The position numbers and the translations under genes are program-made. The notes beneath the pieces were generated by a model. The model was not told the origin of the DNA. It saw nothing but the letters and a program-made list of their open reading frames with translations, and did no database searches. A stretch of 64,000 nucleotides of DNA from NCBI GenBank assembly GCA_020849765.1, contig JADLAY010000024.1, forward strand, positions 248,001 to 312,000, in the 5' to 3' direction. Positions 43,687 through 52,030 of this stretch are shown here, one piece after another (the stretch's first letter is position 1; each line of letters starts with the position of its first letter). The DNA comes from Anaerolineae bacterium. Its GTDB lineage: Bacteria > Chloroflexota > Anaerolineae > Aggregatilineales > Phototrophicaceae.

Positions 43687-44623
43687 GCAGGACCTTCAGC
43701 GCGCCGGGCTGTGCCGCCCGATCGAAGGCGTCTAGCGCCCGATCGAGCGGGTAGACGGCGTCGATCATCGATTCGACCTCAATCAGCCCTTGCGCCAGCA
43801 GACGCAGCGCCGCGTCGAATGGCCCACAACGACTGCCGATGACTTTGATCTCGTGGACGACGACATGCGAAATATCGAGCGCGGGGTTGTGCGCATAGGT
43901 GCTCTTGAGCACAATCGCTCCCCGCGGGCGCACCATCTTGAGCGCCTCGGCAAAGCCCGATTCGTCGCCGGTGCACTCGACCACGACGTCGATGCTCTTG
44001 TCGGCAATCGCCTCTCGCTCCACGGCGGGAACGCCCCACCCTGCCAGCAGTTCCGCCTGCCGATTGCGACGAACGATAACTTGCACGTCCGCACCGGTCA
44101 AACGGAGCACCTGTGCCGCCAGCAGCCCCATCTTGCCAGCGCCGATCACGACGACGCGGTCGCGGGGTGAAATGTGCACCGCTTCGAGGATTTGCAGGCA
44201 GGCCGCCAGCGGCTCGACAAACGTCGCCGCACGATCCGGAATGGAATCGTCGACCATGTACAGATTGGCGACTGGCAGTTTGAAGTAATCCGCAAACACA
44301 CCCGCGTAGTCAGAAATGCCGAGTGTCTTGCGGTGGCGGCACTGGCTTGGGATGTCACGTCGACAGAAGTCGCATTCACCGCAAGCGATGTTGATCTCGC
44401 CGACGACGCGGCGCCCCAACCAATTGTTGTCACCCTCAACGACTTCGCCGACAAACTCGTGACCGAGAATGCCGGAGAAGTCTTTGTAACCGCGCGTCAG
44501 TTCCAGATCCGTATTGCAGATGCCGGCCAGAAGAGGCCGAATGATGACCTCATCGTCAGCACGGGCAGGCTCAGCCGCATCCGTCGCCAGCCTGAGCGCT
44601 CCATTGAACGTCACAGCCCGCAT
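43667..44623 (-). CDS. Zinc-dependent medium-chain alcohol dehydrogenase
   Basis: A 318-residue MDR enzyme. The catalytic zinc site is CNTD with GHEFVGEVVEG. The structural zinc loop ACGECDFCRRDIPSQC has four Cys. The Rossmann loop is VVIGAGKMGLLAAQVLRLTG. It is somewhat shorter than classical ADH (about 340-350). The substrate is unknown; related short forms act on polyols or threonine-like alcohols. It begins 4 nt after the secF stop, so it is the last gene of the yajC-secD-secF run, although no functional link to protein export is evident. Confidence 0.88.
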   Translation of the reverse strand: MRAVTFNGALRLATDAAEPARADDEVIIRPLLAGICNTDLELTRGYKDFSGILGHEFVGEVVEGDNNWLGRRVVGEINIACGECDFCRRDIPSQCRHRKTLGISDYAGVFADYFKLPVANLYMVDDSIPDRAATFVEPLAACLQILEAVHISPRDRVVVIGAGKMGLLAAQVLRLTGADVQVIVRRNRQAELLAGWGVPAVEREAIADKSIDVVVECTGDESGFAEALKMVRPRGAIVLKSTYAHNPALDISHVVVHEIKVIGSRCGPFDAALRLLAQGLIEVESMIDAVYPLDRALDAFDRAAQPGALKVLLTPAVG

Positions 44624-44627
44624 CAGG

Positions 44628-45581
44628 CTACCCCGCTGCGCTGGGCTGCGCGGCGACCGCCGGATGAGTAAACGGCAGCTCGCCTTTTTCCCAGGCGACC
44701 AGCAGCGGCACCGCGATGAAGATTGACGAGTACGTGCCGGTCAGCAGGCCGATGAACAGGATAGTGATGAACTGGCGGATGCTTTCACCGCCGAACAACA
44801 TGATCGCGATCATGATGAAGAAGGCGTTCAACTGGGTCGCCAGCGACCGGTGCATCGTCTCCAGAATGCTGCGGTTAACGATGGCCTCGTAGGGTTCACC
44901 GAGATGGCGCGGGATATTCTCACGGATACGGTCGAACATGACGATCGTGTCCTGGATCGAGAAGCCGACGACCGTCAGCAAGGCCGTCAGAAACAACGCA
45001 TCGACCTCCCAGCCGAGCAGCAGGCCCAACAAGGACATAACCCCGGCTACGACGAGCACGTCGTGTAACATGGCGACAATCGCGCAGATGCCGTAGCGCA
45101 GTGCTTTCGGCACAGTGCGGAAGGCGAGCACGATGAAGCCGGTCACGACCACCGCCGCCGCCGCAACGGCGAAGAAGGCCGCCTGTGTCGCTTCTTGCCC
45201 GACCGTCTCGGACAGCGTCTCGACCCGGATGCTGCCGGTATCGACCGGCGCGATCTCATTGAGCGCCGCCACGATCTGGTTGGTCACGGCCTGTTCTTGA
45301 AACTGCGCGCGGATTGACCAGTGGTTCTGATCCGGGTCGCCCAGGCGTTGGATCAGCGGGTTGGAATTGCCGAAGCTGGTGAAGACGTCGCGGATGTTGC
45401 TCTCGTCGGCGCCGCTTTCGAGAAACGTCACGTCGTACAAACTACCGCCCTCAAAGTCGATGCTCAGGCGCATCAACGCGCCGGTCGTCGCCAGCGAATA
45501 GAGCATGATCAAGATGCCCGGTATGATGACTGCGGCGGAGACCAGAAAATACAGACGCCGCTTTTGCACAATGCTGAACAT
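44628..45581 (-). CDS. secF: Protein translocase subunit SecF
   Basis: A 317-residue inner-membrane RND-type protein with six predicted helices. SIDFEGGSLYDVTF is the SecF periplasmic-domain signature, and TVVGFSIQDTIVMFDRIRENI is the conserved proton-relay helix region. With SecD it uses the proton gradient to pull proteins through SecYEG. It lies 18 bp after secD. ATG 45581 gives the canonical start. Confidence 0.97.
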   Translation of the reverse strand: MFSIVQKRRLYFLVSAAVIIPGILIMLYSLATTGALMRLSIDFEGGSLYDVTFLESGADESNIRDVFTSFGNSNPLIQRLGDPDQNHWSIRAQFQEQAVTNQIVAALNEIAPVDTGSIRVETLSETVGQEATQAAFFAVAAAAVVVTGFIVLAFRTVPKALRYGICAIVAMLHDVLVVAGVMSLLGLLLGWEVDALFLTALLTVVGFSIQDTIVMFDRIRENIPRHLGEPYEAIVNRSILETMHRSLATQLNAFFIMIAIMLFGGESIRQFITILFIGLLTGTYSSIFIAVPLLVAWEKGELPFTHPAVAAQPSAAG

Positions 45582-45599
45582 TGATTGCCTCTTTTCGAA

Positions 45600-47072
45600 T
45601 CAGACGCCGAGCAGCCACTGGCGCTCGTGCACCGGCTTTTCGAACAGCTTGACGAGTACATGCAGGAAGGTGCGCGTGACGAGCACTGCGGTGAACAGGT
45701 TGAGTACGAGGCCGAGGGCCAGCGTAATCGCGAAGCCGCTGACGATGCTCGCGCCCGGCGTTTGCCCGAACAGGAAGAGGACGAAACAGATGATGATCGT
45801 CGAGATGTTCGAGTCGCGGATGGACTGCCACGCGCGGTCGAAACCGGCGTCGAGTGCGTCATCGACCTCACGTCCGGCGCGTAGTTCCTCTTTGATACGC
45901 TCGAAGATCAGGATGTTGCCATCGACTGCCGTACCAATCGAGATCAAGAAGCCTGTGATGGCGGGCAACGTCAATGTCACCGGGATCAGCTTGAAGGCAG
46001 CAAGGTTGAGCAGGACGAACACCAGCAGTGCCATATCCGCCGCGATGCCGGGCACACGGTAGTAGATGAGCATGAAGGCGAGCACGACGAGCACGCCGAT
46101 GATGCCCGCGCGGATACTCAGGTTAACGGACTCCTGGCCGAGCGTCGCGCCCACGCGCTCGCTTGATTCGACGCGCAGCGGGATCGGCAGTGCACCGGAA
46201 CGAAGCTGCAGCGCCAGCTGCTGGGCTGATTCCTGGTCGAAGTTGCCCGTGATCTGACCGTTGGTCGAGATGCGGCTCTGGATAGTCGGCGCCGACAGGA
46301 CGACCCCATCGAGCACAATTGCCATGGCGCTGCCGGTATTGGCCTGCGTGTAGTCGCCGAAGATCTGGGCGCCCTCTTCCGTGGTCTCAAAAACGATGAC
46401 CCAGCTCCCATCCTGCTGGACGCCTGCTGAAGCGGCCTGCAAGCCAGAACCGGTCATGACGGTTTCAAACGGCAGCCCTGTACGCGGGTTAACCAGCGGT
46501 GCCGGGCCATTGTCTGTCGTGTCCACGTCTTCCAGACTGCGCGCTTCCTGTATGCGAAGCTGCTCAGTCGTCATGATCTTTTTGCCTTCGAGTTCGCGCA
46601 CTTCCGCGCCGGTCAGGCCGCTGAAATTGACGAATTCGAGCAGCGCCGTTTGTCGGATGGTGTCGATAGCCTGCTGCGGGTCGGAAATGCCCGGCAGCTC
46701 GACCAGAATGCGGCTGCTGCCCTGCACCTGGATGGCGGGTTCGTTCACGCCGAGCGCGTTCACGCGCCGAGCGACGTTGTTGGCCGCCTCACGCAGATCG
46801 TCGATATTGTACGAGCCGGGCGGCAGTTCCGACTGGAGCAGCACGCGCAGGCCGCCGACGAGATCCAGGCCGAGGCTCTGGCGCACGTCCAGCCGCAGTT
46901 CCTGGGTGCAGTCGCCGTTCAAGTCGATATGCAAGCCTTCCTGAGGAATGTCAGCCGGGTTCTCGTAACACGAGTCAGGCACGTTGGTGATCAGGGTACC
47001 CGGCAGCGCCACCCACAGCGAAAACAGCGTGAGCGCGACGATGACGAGAAACCAGCGCATGTGTGTACTCAT
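45600..47072 (-). CDS. secD: Protein translocase subunit SecD
   Basis: A 490-residue partner of SecF. An N-terminal helix is followed by the periplasmic P1 region, with LGLDLVGGLRVLL and RILVELPGISDPQQA. The C-terminal RND domain has GTAVDGNILIFERIKEELR and a six-helix set. The start is ATG 47072 with GAGGA 6 nt upstream. It sits between yajC and secF; a 9-bp GC-rich hairpin lies in the 99-bp gap to yajC. Confidence 0.97.
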   Translation of the reverse strand: MSTHMRWFLVIVALTLFSLWVALPGTLITNVPDSCYENPADIPQEGLHIDLNGDCTQELRLDVRQSLGLDLVGGLRVLLQSELPPGSYNIDDLREAANNVARRVNALGVNEPAIQVQGSSRILVELPGISDPQQAIDTIRQTALLEFVNFSGLTGAEVRELEGKKIMTTEQLRIQEARSLEDVDTTDNGPAPLVNPRTGLPFETVMTGSGLQAASAGVQQDGSWVIVFETTEEGAQIFGDYTQANTGSAMAIVLDGVVLSAPTIQSRISTNGQITGNFDQESAQQLALQLRSGALPIPLRVESSERVGATLGQESVNLSIRAGIIGVLVVLAFMLIYYRVPGIAADMALLVFVLLNLAAFKLIPVTLTLPAITGFLISIGTAVDGNILIFERIKEELRAGREVDDALDAGFDRAWQSIRDSNISTIIICFVLFLFGQTPGASIVSGFAITLALGLVLNLFTAVLVTRTFLHVLVKLFEKPVHERQWLLGV

Positions 47073-47088
47073 AGGATGTCCTCATGGA

Positions 47089-47112
47089 CACGGGGCGTGT
47101 GCTCGCCCCGTG
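47089..47112 (-). other. GC-rich hairpin between yajC and secD
   Basis: CACGGGGCG pairs perfectly with CGCCCCGTG around a 6-nt loop, in the spacer between yajC and secD. No U-tract follows toward secD, so it is not a standard terminator. It could set differential mRNA stability or partial attenuation. Confidence 0.5.
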
Positions 47113-47171
47113 CTATCGACGTGGAATGGGTCATATTGTTCCCTGTGGTGGCCTATACCGCAAGGCCGGAG

Positions 47172-47477
47172 TTAGGCTTGCCCTTTGCGCGCGCTCTCTG
47201 CGACCTTGTCCGGCTCGTATGGCTGGACGAGTGCGACGGAGATCATGCGAACGACGACGCCGGGTGCGATCTCGACATGCGCAATGCCCTGATCCGCCTC
47301 GACGCTGACGACGCGGCCAATGATGCCGCCATACGTGATCATCTCGTCGCCCTCTTGTAGTTGGCGCACGTACTGCTGGCGCTTCTGAAAGTCGCGCTGG
47401 CGCGGGAAGATTACGAGTGACCAGTAAGCGCCAATCCCAAGCAGCAAGACGACGGCAAACAATAATGTCTGTTCCAT
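47172..47477 (-). CDS. yajC: Preprotein translocase subunit YajC
   Basis: A 101-residue protein with one N-terminal transmembrane helix, followed by FPRQRDFQKRQQYVRQLQEG, GDEMITYGGIIGRVVSV and VEIAPGVVVRMI, the YajC signature. It associates with SecDF. It is the first gene of the export operon; a promoter should lie in the 220-bp divergent gap at 47478-47697. Confidence 0.95.
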   Translation of the reverse strand: MEQTLLFAVVLLLGIGAYWSLVIFPRQRDFQKRQQYVRQLQEGDEMITYGGIIGRVVSVEADQGIAHVEIAPGVVVRMISVALVQPYEPDKVAESARKGQA

Positions 47478-47602
47478 GCGGGAATGCCCTATCTATGCGT
47501 AATTCGAATGAAATGCGATTATAGCCCCCCACCCTACCCGCGTAAACGCGGTCTCTGCCCATGCCTGACGTATGACTTTGTGACCATCTCGCATCCCGCA
47601 CG

Positions 47603-47631
47603 TTGCCTGCTACGAGAGGACGGACTACAAT
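47603..47631 (+). promoter_or_regulatory. Promoter for the secreted protein at 47698
   Basis: TTGCCT (47603-47608), a 17-bp spacer and TACAAT (47626-47631), 66 bp before ATG 47698. Confidence 0.55.
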
Positions 47632-47697
47632 ACGGGGCCGGTCGGCGATGGAACAGACACATCGTGGCCGCATGTGATCAGGTTCGAAAGGCATGTC

Positions 47698-48780
47698 ATG
47701 AGAGCACGTATTTCCCGCGGGGCCCTGCTCTGCGTCTTCATCGCCTTACTGTTGGTCCCGCTGGCCGTCAGCGCCGGTGAGCAAACCATCAGCATCAATG
47801 GTGACGGTAGTGCGGTCTGGTTTGTCAGCGGCGAGCAAACGTTGGTCATGAATGGCTTTGATCTGCTGTCCTTCAACGTCGCCCTGCCGGCCACGATCGA
47901 CCGCGTCAGCCTCGCGGTGGATACGCCCGTGCCCGGCAGCGCTGTCGAGGTTGTGATCTACGAAGACGCGAACGGCGGCTCGCCCGTCGATGCGACTCTG
48001 GTGGGACGGACCACCGTCGACATCCAGCAGGCGGGCACCTTCACAGCCACCTTCCCCACGCCGGTCACGGTGACCCAGCGCGCGCTTTGGGTCGGCTTCT
48101 ATCTGCCGGTCAACTTCCGCTTCCTCGCGGATACATCGGGCACATCGGTGCTGACTTATTGGGCCTGGACGCCGAGCAGCACGTTCGACCTGGCGAACCT
48201 CAGTTCAGCGGGCGTCCTCGGCCCTGCCGACGGCACCGCGCCGGTCAACATCAATCTGAACGGCAAGGCGCGTATTTCATTCGAGGTTACCTCCTCGCCG
48301 AATGCGACGCCTGGCACGCCGGTCGCCGTTCCGACTCAGCAGACTGGCCCCGCCGGTAGCGATCTGTCGGTGATGCAGACGTTCCCCAACTGCGGGCAGG
48401 TCCTCTGGGATACCGCCGACGAGTTCGTCACCTTCAGGAACGATCTGGATGCCTACTGCACGATCGAGGCGAGCTGGAAGTCTCCCGCCTCGCCGCAGGG
48501 ATACGACCGCCGCGGCGACCTGTATGACATTCTGTTCTTCCGCAGCGGTGGCAACGTGCTTTCCGATCGCCTGGAGAATCAGGTGACCTTCTGCATTCGT
48601 CCGGCCGCCGCCGACCTGCCGACCGCAGTCATCGGCGTCGCCTGGGGTTCGCCGCGTCGTTGGCGCATTCAGCCAACGCTGCGCTTCGGCGACCTGATCT
48701 GTGCGGACATCCGCCGCGGTGGCAGTCTGTCGTACTTCGTGCCGAACGGACTGCCCACGGCCACACCGCAGAACTTTTAG
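47698..48780 (+). CDS. Secreted protein of unknown function
   Basis: A 360-residue exported protein starting at ATG 47698 with AAAGG 6 nt upstream. The signal peptide (LLCVFIALLLVPLAVSAG) is clear. The N-terminal domain (about 25-205) is all-beta, with WVGFYLPVNFRF and repeated Thr/Val strands, like a carbohydrate-binding or jelly-roll fold. A Pro/Thr linker follows, then a C-terminal domain with three Cys (near FPNCGQVL, DAYCTIEA and VTFCIRPA) plus one in GDLICADI, suggesting two disulfides. I recognise no family. It is a separate unit upstream of the NERD-like gene. Confidence 0.7.
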   Translation: MRARISRGALLCVFIALLLVPLAVSAGEQTISINGDGSAVWFVSGEQTLVMNGFDLLSFNVALPATIDRVSLAVDTPVPGSAVEVVIYEDANGGSPVDATLVGRTTVDIQQAGTFTATFPTPVTVTQRALWVGFYLPVNFRFLADTSGTSVLTYWAWTPSSTFDLANLSSAGVLGPADGTAPVNINLNGKARISFEVTSSPNATPGTPVAVPTQQTGPAGSDLSVMQTFPNCGQVLWDTADEFVTFRNDLDAYCTIEASWKSPASPQGYDRRGDLYDILFFRSGGNVLSDRLENQVTFCIRPAAADLPTAVIGVAWGSPRRWRIQPTLRFGDLICADIRRGGSLSYFVPNGLPTATPQNF

Positions 48781-48823
48781 TCTGTGATTTTGACTCGCTA
48801 GCGCATCAAGAAGGGCTTGTACT

Positions 48824-49558
48824 GTGCGCATCGTTACCGATGAGAAACTGGTCAGCCGCAATCGCAAACTGGCACAGTATTTGTTCTTCATCAGCTTTGG
48901 CTTGCTCGGCATCGGCTTGTTCGTCGCCGGGCGACAGATCCAACCGGAAAACGAAATTGACGTCGCTCTCGGCCTGATCCTGCCGCCGCTGATCCTGGTT
49001 CTGGCCTATGGGCTAACGTACTTCTCCGTGCGGACAACCAATCTGTGGGTGCGCCAGCCGCGCCCGGAGACGGCCATCGCCGAGGGCTTGAAGGGCCTCA
49101 GCTCAAAGTCTGTCCTCTACAACTACTACCACTTCCCCGCCCGCCACGTGCTGATCTGCCCGCAGGGCATCTTCGCCATGGTCACGCGGTATCAGGATGG
49201 GCGCTTCGTCAATCAGGGTGATAAGTGGCAGAAGCAGAGCGGCATCGGTGGCAAAATTGCCAGCCTGTTCCGCTTTGACTCAATTGGCAACCCGACGGCG
49301 GATGCGTATCGTGCAGCTCAGCACGTTCAGGGGATCTTCAAGAGTATGGGCAAGGATGTTGAAGTACAGCCATTGGTTGTCTTTGTCGATCCTCGTGTCA
49401 ATCTGGTAGTGAATGATCCTGTTGTACCCGTGTGTCATACCAACGTGAAACACGAGTTAAGTCTGAAACAGTACATCTACGATCTGGGGAAACCTCAGGC
49501 AATGCCGCTTACCCAGGAGGAACTCGACTCCTTTGAGGAACAGAGTGTGAAAGCGTAA
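48824..49558 (+). CDS. Membrane protein with NERD-like domain
   Basis: A 244-residue protein from GTG 48824 with AAGAAGGG upstream. Two transmembrane helices (about 19-38 and 46-66) are followed by a soluble domain with ETAIAEGLKGL, HVLICPQGIFAMVTRYQDG and a YRAAQHVQGIFKSMG helix, a pattern like NERD (nuclease-related) domains. The core Asp/Glu/Lys catalytic set of active NERD nucleases is not obvious, so nuclease activity is uncertain. The terminator at 49646-49677 serves it and possibly the convergent SPFH gene. Confidence 0.65.
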   Translation: MRIVTDEKLVSRNRKLAQYLFFISFGLLGIGLFVAGRQIQPENEIDVALGLILPPLILVLAYGLTYFSVRTTNLWVRQPRPETAIAEGLKGLSSKSVLYNYYHFPARHVLICPQGIFAMVTRYQDGRFVNQGDKWQKQSGIGGKIASLFRFDSIGNPTADAYRAAQHVQGIFKSMGKDVEVQPLVVFVDPRVNLVVNDPVVPVCHTNVKHELSLKQYIYDLGKPQAMPLTQEELDSFEEQSVKA

Positions 49559-49610
49559 GGTGTTGAACCGTTGTGAGGACGAAAACCAGATGCTATTAGC
49601 CTCACTTTGG

Positions 49611-49625
49611 TCATGACTACGCGAA
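49611..49625. repeat. 15-bp direct repeat, copy 1 (flanks SPFH gene)
   Basis: TCATGACTACGCGAA, identical to 50845-50859. A third, degenerate copy ATGACTACACGAA lies at 49704-49716, immediately beside the SPFH stop. All are in the same orientation. Confidence 0.7.
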
Positions 49626-49645
49626 GCAACTGAGGATCAGGCATC

Positions 49646-49677
49646 AAAAAACGGAGGGCGAACATCCCTCCGTTTTC
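49646..49677. terminator. Bidirectional terminator between NERD-like and SPFH genes
   Basis: AAAACGGAGGG (49648-49658) pairs with CCCTCCGTTTT (49666-49676). Flanking A and T runs make it usable in both directions for the two convergent genes. Confidence 0.85.
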
Positions 49678-49718
49678 AATTCTCTCGTGAACGTCATTCA
49701 ATGATGACTACACGAAGT

Positions 49719-50813
49719 CTATTCCATTTCGGACAGCCGCTGCTGCCACTTCTCAACCAGACGGTTGTAGACCGCCTCCGAAATCTCGCCGTTTGCCAGC
49801 TTCATGTCGAGCGAGTCGAGCATCGCCTGGACTTCGGCTTTGGTCTGCGGTGAGGCGCTTGCAGCAGGCGAACTCTCAGTCTGCTGAGGCTGATTCTGGC
49901 CCTGATTCTGCGCGGCCATGTTGGTCATCATCTGCTGCATCATTAGCTGCTGCTGCATCAACTGGCGCTGCATCTCGGCCATATCCGGGTTGAGCGCCGC
50001 GCCGATCTGCTGGCCGACGCCCAGGCCGACACCCGCGCCTGCCAGCGCGCCGCCCATACCTTCGTTTTCCGCCGCTTTCTGGGCGATATTGAGCCGCTGC
50101 ACGCGCTCCCAGACGTCCAGGCTGACGTAATTGCGCAGTTCATCCAGCGACACATCGCCCTTCGCCTGGAACGGATTGGCTTCGAACGCCTTGATGCGCA
50201 GGCCCATGGCAGCGAACTTCTCGTTAACACGCGAAAGCAGCGCACCCTCGAGGTCGTTGAGCAGCCTGTTGGCATCGGGCACGCTCGCCGCGCCGGACTT
50301 CAGGATCAGATCGCTGATCTCGCCGAGCAGCATACTCTGGATGCGATCCTTGATGTCACGCAGGCGCACGACCGGCTTCCCAACGCCGTACTGCTTGACG
50401 AAGCGCATCGCTTCGTCGACGCCGATGTCGATCACGCCGTGGGTGATCAGCAGGACGACGCCCATACCACGCCCTGGCGTCTCCATCACAATCGGCGGGT
50501 TCGTCCCCCACCCTACCTGCGGCATGTCCTTCAGATTGACGAAATACAGATCCGCCGTGAACGGGGTGCGCCCGCTCGTCGCCAGGCCGATCAGGCCCGA
50601 CAGGATCGGCAGGTTGGCGGTCGACAGTGTGTGCCTGCCCGGCCCCAGCACGTCGAGGGCTTCCCCACCCCGGACGAAGACCGCCGCCTGGCTTTCGCCC
50701 ACGATCACCTGCGACCCCATGCGCCAGTCGCCGCTGCCTTCCTGCGGCTCACGATAGGCCAGTTCGTCGTCCAATACGTTGACGTGATCGATGACGTCGA
50801 TAATACGCGGCAT
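49719..50813 (-). CDS. SPFH-domain protein (virion core protein/YdjI-like) with SHOCT-like tail
   Basis: A 364-residue protein. The N-terminal SPFH/band-7 region (about 25-235) has SQVIVGESQAAVFVRGGEA, GPGRHTLSTANLPIL and KFAAMGLRIKAFEANPF, as in the YdjI subgroup annotated as virion core protein-like. A Gly-rich segment, a Met/Gln-rich stretch (MQRQLMQQQLMMQQMM) and a C-terminal SHOCT-like helix pair (MLDSLDMKLANGEISEAVYN) follow. There is no transmembrane helix. In Bacillus, YdjI takes part in envelope-stress localisation. It is the last gene of a four-gene minus-strand run and is bracketed by 15-bp repeats. Confidence 0.85.
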   Translation of the reverse strand: MPRIIDVIDHVNVLDDELAYREPQEGSGDWRMGSQVIVGESQAAVFVRGGEALDVLGPGRHTLSTANLPILSGLIGLATSGRTPFTADLYFVNLKDMPQVGWGTNPPIVMETPGRGMGVVLLITHGVIDIGVDEAMRFVKQYGVGKPVVRLRDIKDRIQSMLLGEISDLILKSGAASVPDANRLLNDLEGALLSRVNEKFAAMGLRIKAFEANPFQAKGDVSLDELRNYVSLDVWERVQRLNIAQKAAENEGMGGALAGAGVGLGVGQQIGAALNPDMAEMQRQLMQQQLMMQQMMTNMAAQNQGQNQPQQTESSPAASASPQTKAEVQAMLDSLDMKLANGEISEAVYNRLVEKWQQRLSEME

Positions 50814-50844
50814 TGAAACCCCCTTGCGTTTCAGAATGATTGGT

Positions 50845-50859
50845 TCATGACTACGCGAA
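50845..50859. repeat. 15-bp direct repeat, copy 2
   Basis: TCATGACTACGCGAA in the 48-bp gap between the SPFH start and the upstream gene. The preceding TTGG(T) is also shared with the copy at 49611. Confidence 0.7.
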
Positions 50860-50861
50860 AC

Positions 50862-51395
50862 TTATTTATCCTGAGCGATCTGCGTGATGACGTCGTCACG
50901 CAGCTTGAAGGCTTCATTCGCCTCGACGGCCAGTTGATCGAGCGAGTCGATGGCGTCGGTCACGCCGCTATTCTCGCGCACAGCGCTGTCGAGCGCGGTC
51001 AGTGCTTCGTCCAACCGGTCGACGAACCGAAGCTGCGCCTCGTCGAAGCTGTAGAGATGCTCCAGCGCCATGGCGTCGACCTTCTTCAGCTCGAAGAAGC
51101 CCTGGTAACCCGGCGCAGCCGCCTTGACCCGGTCGTGATACGTCTGCCACTTGGTGCGCGCACTTTCGAAATCACTCATCTTCGAGAGGCCACCCTCGGT
51201 ATCCACCAGACGCTTGCCGATTTGCGCCATCCGTGCCAGCCGCGTCGCCACTTCCGCTGATACGTGATCGCGGATCATGCGGTCGGCAGCGCGCCGCGCT
51301 GTCAGGTCGAGATAGCCGGTGAAACCGGGTATCCGCTTCATCAGACCGGGCAACGCATCGCGCTGGCTGACGATCCGCTCGTAGAGGTCACTCAT
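50862..51395 (-). CDS. Helical hypothetical protein in SPFH operon
   Basis: About 177 residues from ATG 51395, which has a perfect AAGGAG 8 nt upstream. It is predicted almost entirely alpha-helical and soluble, with heptad-like stretches (LRFVDRLDEALTALDSAV) and a conserved-looking start (SDLYERIVSQRDALPGLMKR). No family is recognised. It lies 48 bp upstream of the SPFH gene on the same strand, so it is a plausible partner of the SPFH assembly. Confidence 0.72.
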   Translation of the reverse strand: MSDLYERIVSQRDALPGLMKRIPGFTGYLDLTARRAADRMIRDHVSAEVATRLARMAQIGKRLVDTEGGLSKMSDFESARTKWQTYHDRVKAAAPGYQGFFELKKVDAMALEHLYSFDEAQLRFVDRLDEALTALDSAVRENSGVTDAIDSLDQLAVEANEAFKLRDDVITQIAQDK

Positions 51396-51481
51396 GCACA
51401 AAACTCCTTTGAGAACAGAAGCAGATTCATTTTACCCCGGAAAGCATGCATCGAATCCCCCTTAAACATGGGGAATCCACC

Positions 51482-52000
51482 TCAGCCGACGAAGTACTCC
51501 GTCCCGCAGAAGCGGCAGGTGACGACACCCTTACCGGAGATCTTGAGTTCGCCGCCGCAGTTCTTGCATTTATCGAGCTTGCGCAGCTCCTGGGCTTGCA
51601 TCGAATACAACGTGCCCTCGTCCCAGTTGATGTAACCACTGAAGACTTGCAGGCCGACGAGCTGGTGCACGAGATCCTTGATTTCGGTGACGGGCACGCT
51701 CAATTCCATGGCGACGTCGGCAATATCGACCTGGCCGCGGCTGCGCACGATGTCCATCAGCCGCCGCTGCTTGCGCATGACCGTCTCCTGCTGCGATTCG
51801 GTACCGCCGCGCACGTACAGGAAGATGCCCACGCCGACCAGAATCGCAACCGGGATGAAGGCGATCCCGGCGCCGAGCACCGCCCCATCCGCTTCCAGCG
51901 CGCCCGCCTGCGTTTGCGTCGCCAACCACAGCCCGGCGATCACTGCGATGCCGAGACCGGCCACGGAAAGTATGACGCCGAACAGACGATTACCATTCAT
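51482..52000 (-). CDS. Membrane protein with winged-helix-like and zinc-ribbon domains
   Basis: A 172-residue protein with two transmembrane helices (about 5-27 and 42-64), then a helical segment resembling a winged helix (MRKQRRLMDIVRSRGQVDIA). The C-terminal zinc ribbon has CKNCGG and CRFC. The soluble part is cytoplasmic if the N-terminus is inside. The function is unknown. It lies 30 bp after the DUF2207 gene and before the helical and SPFH genes. Confidence 0.72.
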   Translation of the reverse strand: MNGNRLFGVILSVAGLGIAVIAGLWLATQTQAGALEADGAVLGAGIAFIPVAILVGVGIFLYVRGGTESQQETVMRKQRRLMDIVRSRGQVDIADVAMELSVPVTEIKDLVHQLVGLQVFSGYINWDEGTLYSMQAQELRKLDKCKNCGGELKISGKGVVTCRFCGTEYFVG

Positions 52001-52030
52001 TCACTGCCTCCACATTATTGTCGAAGTGCA

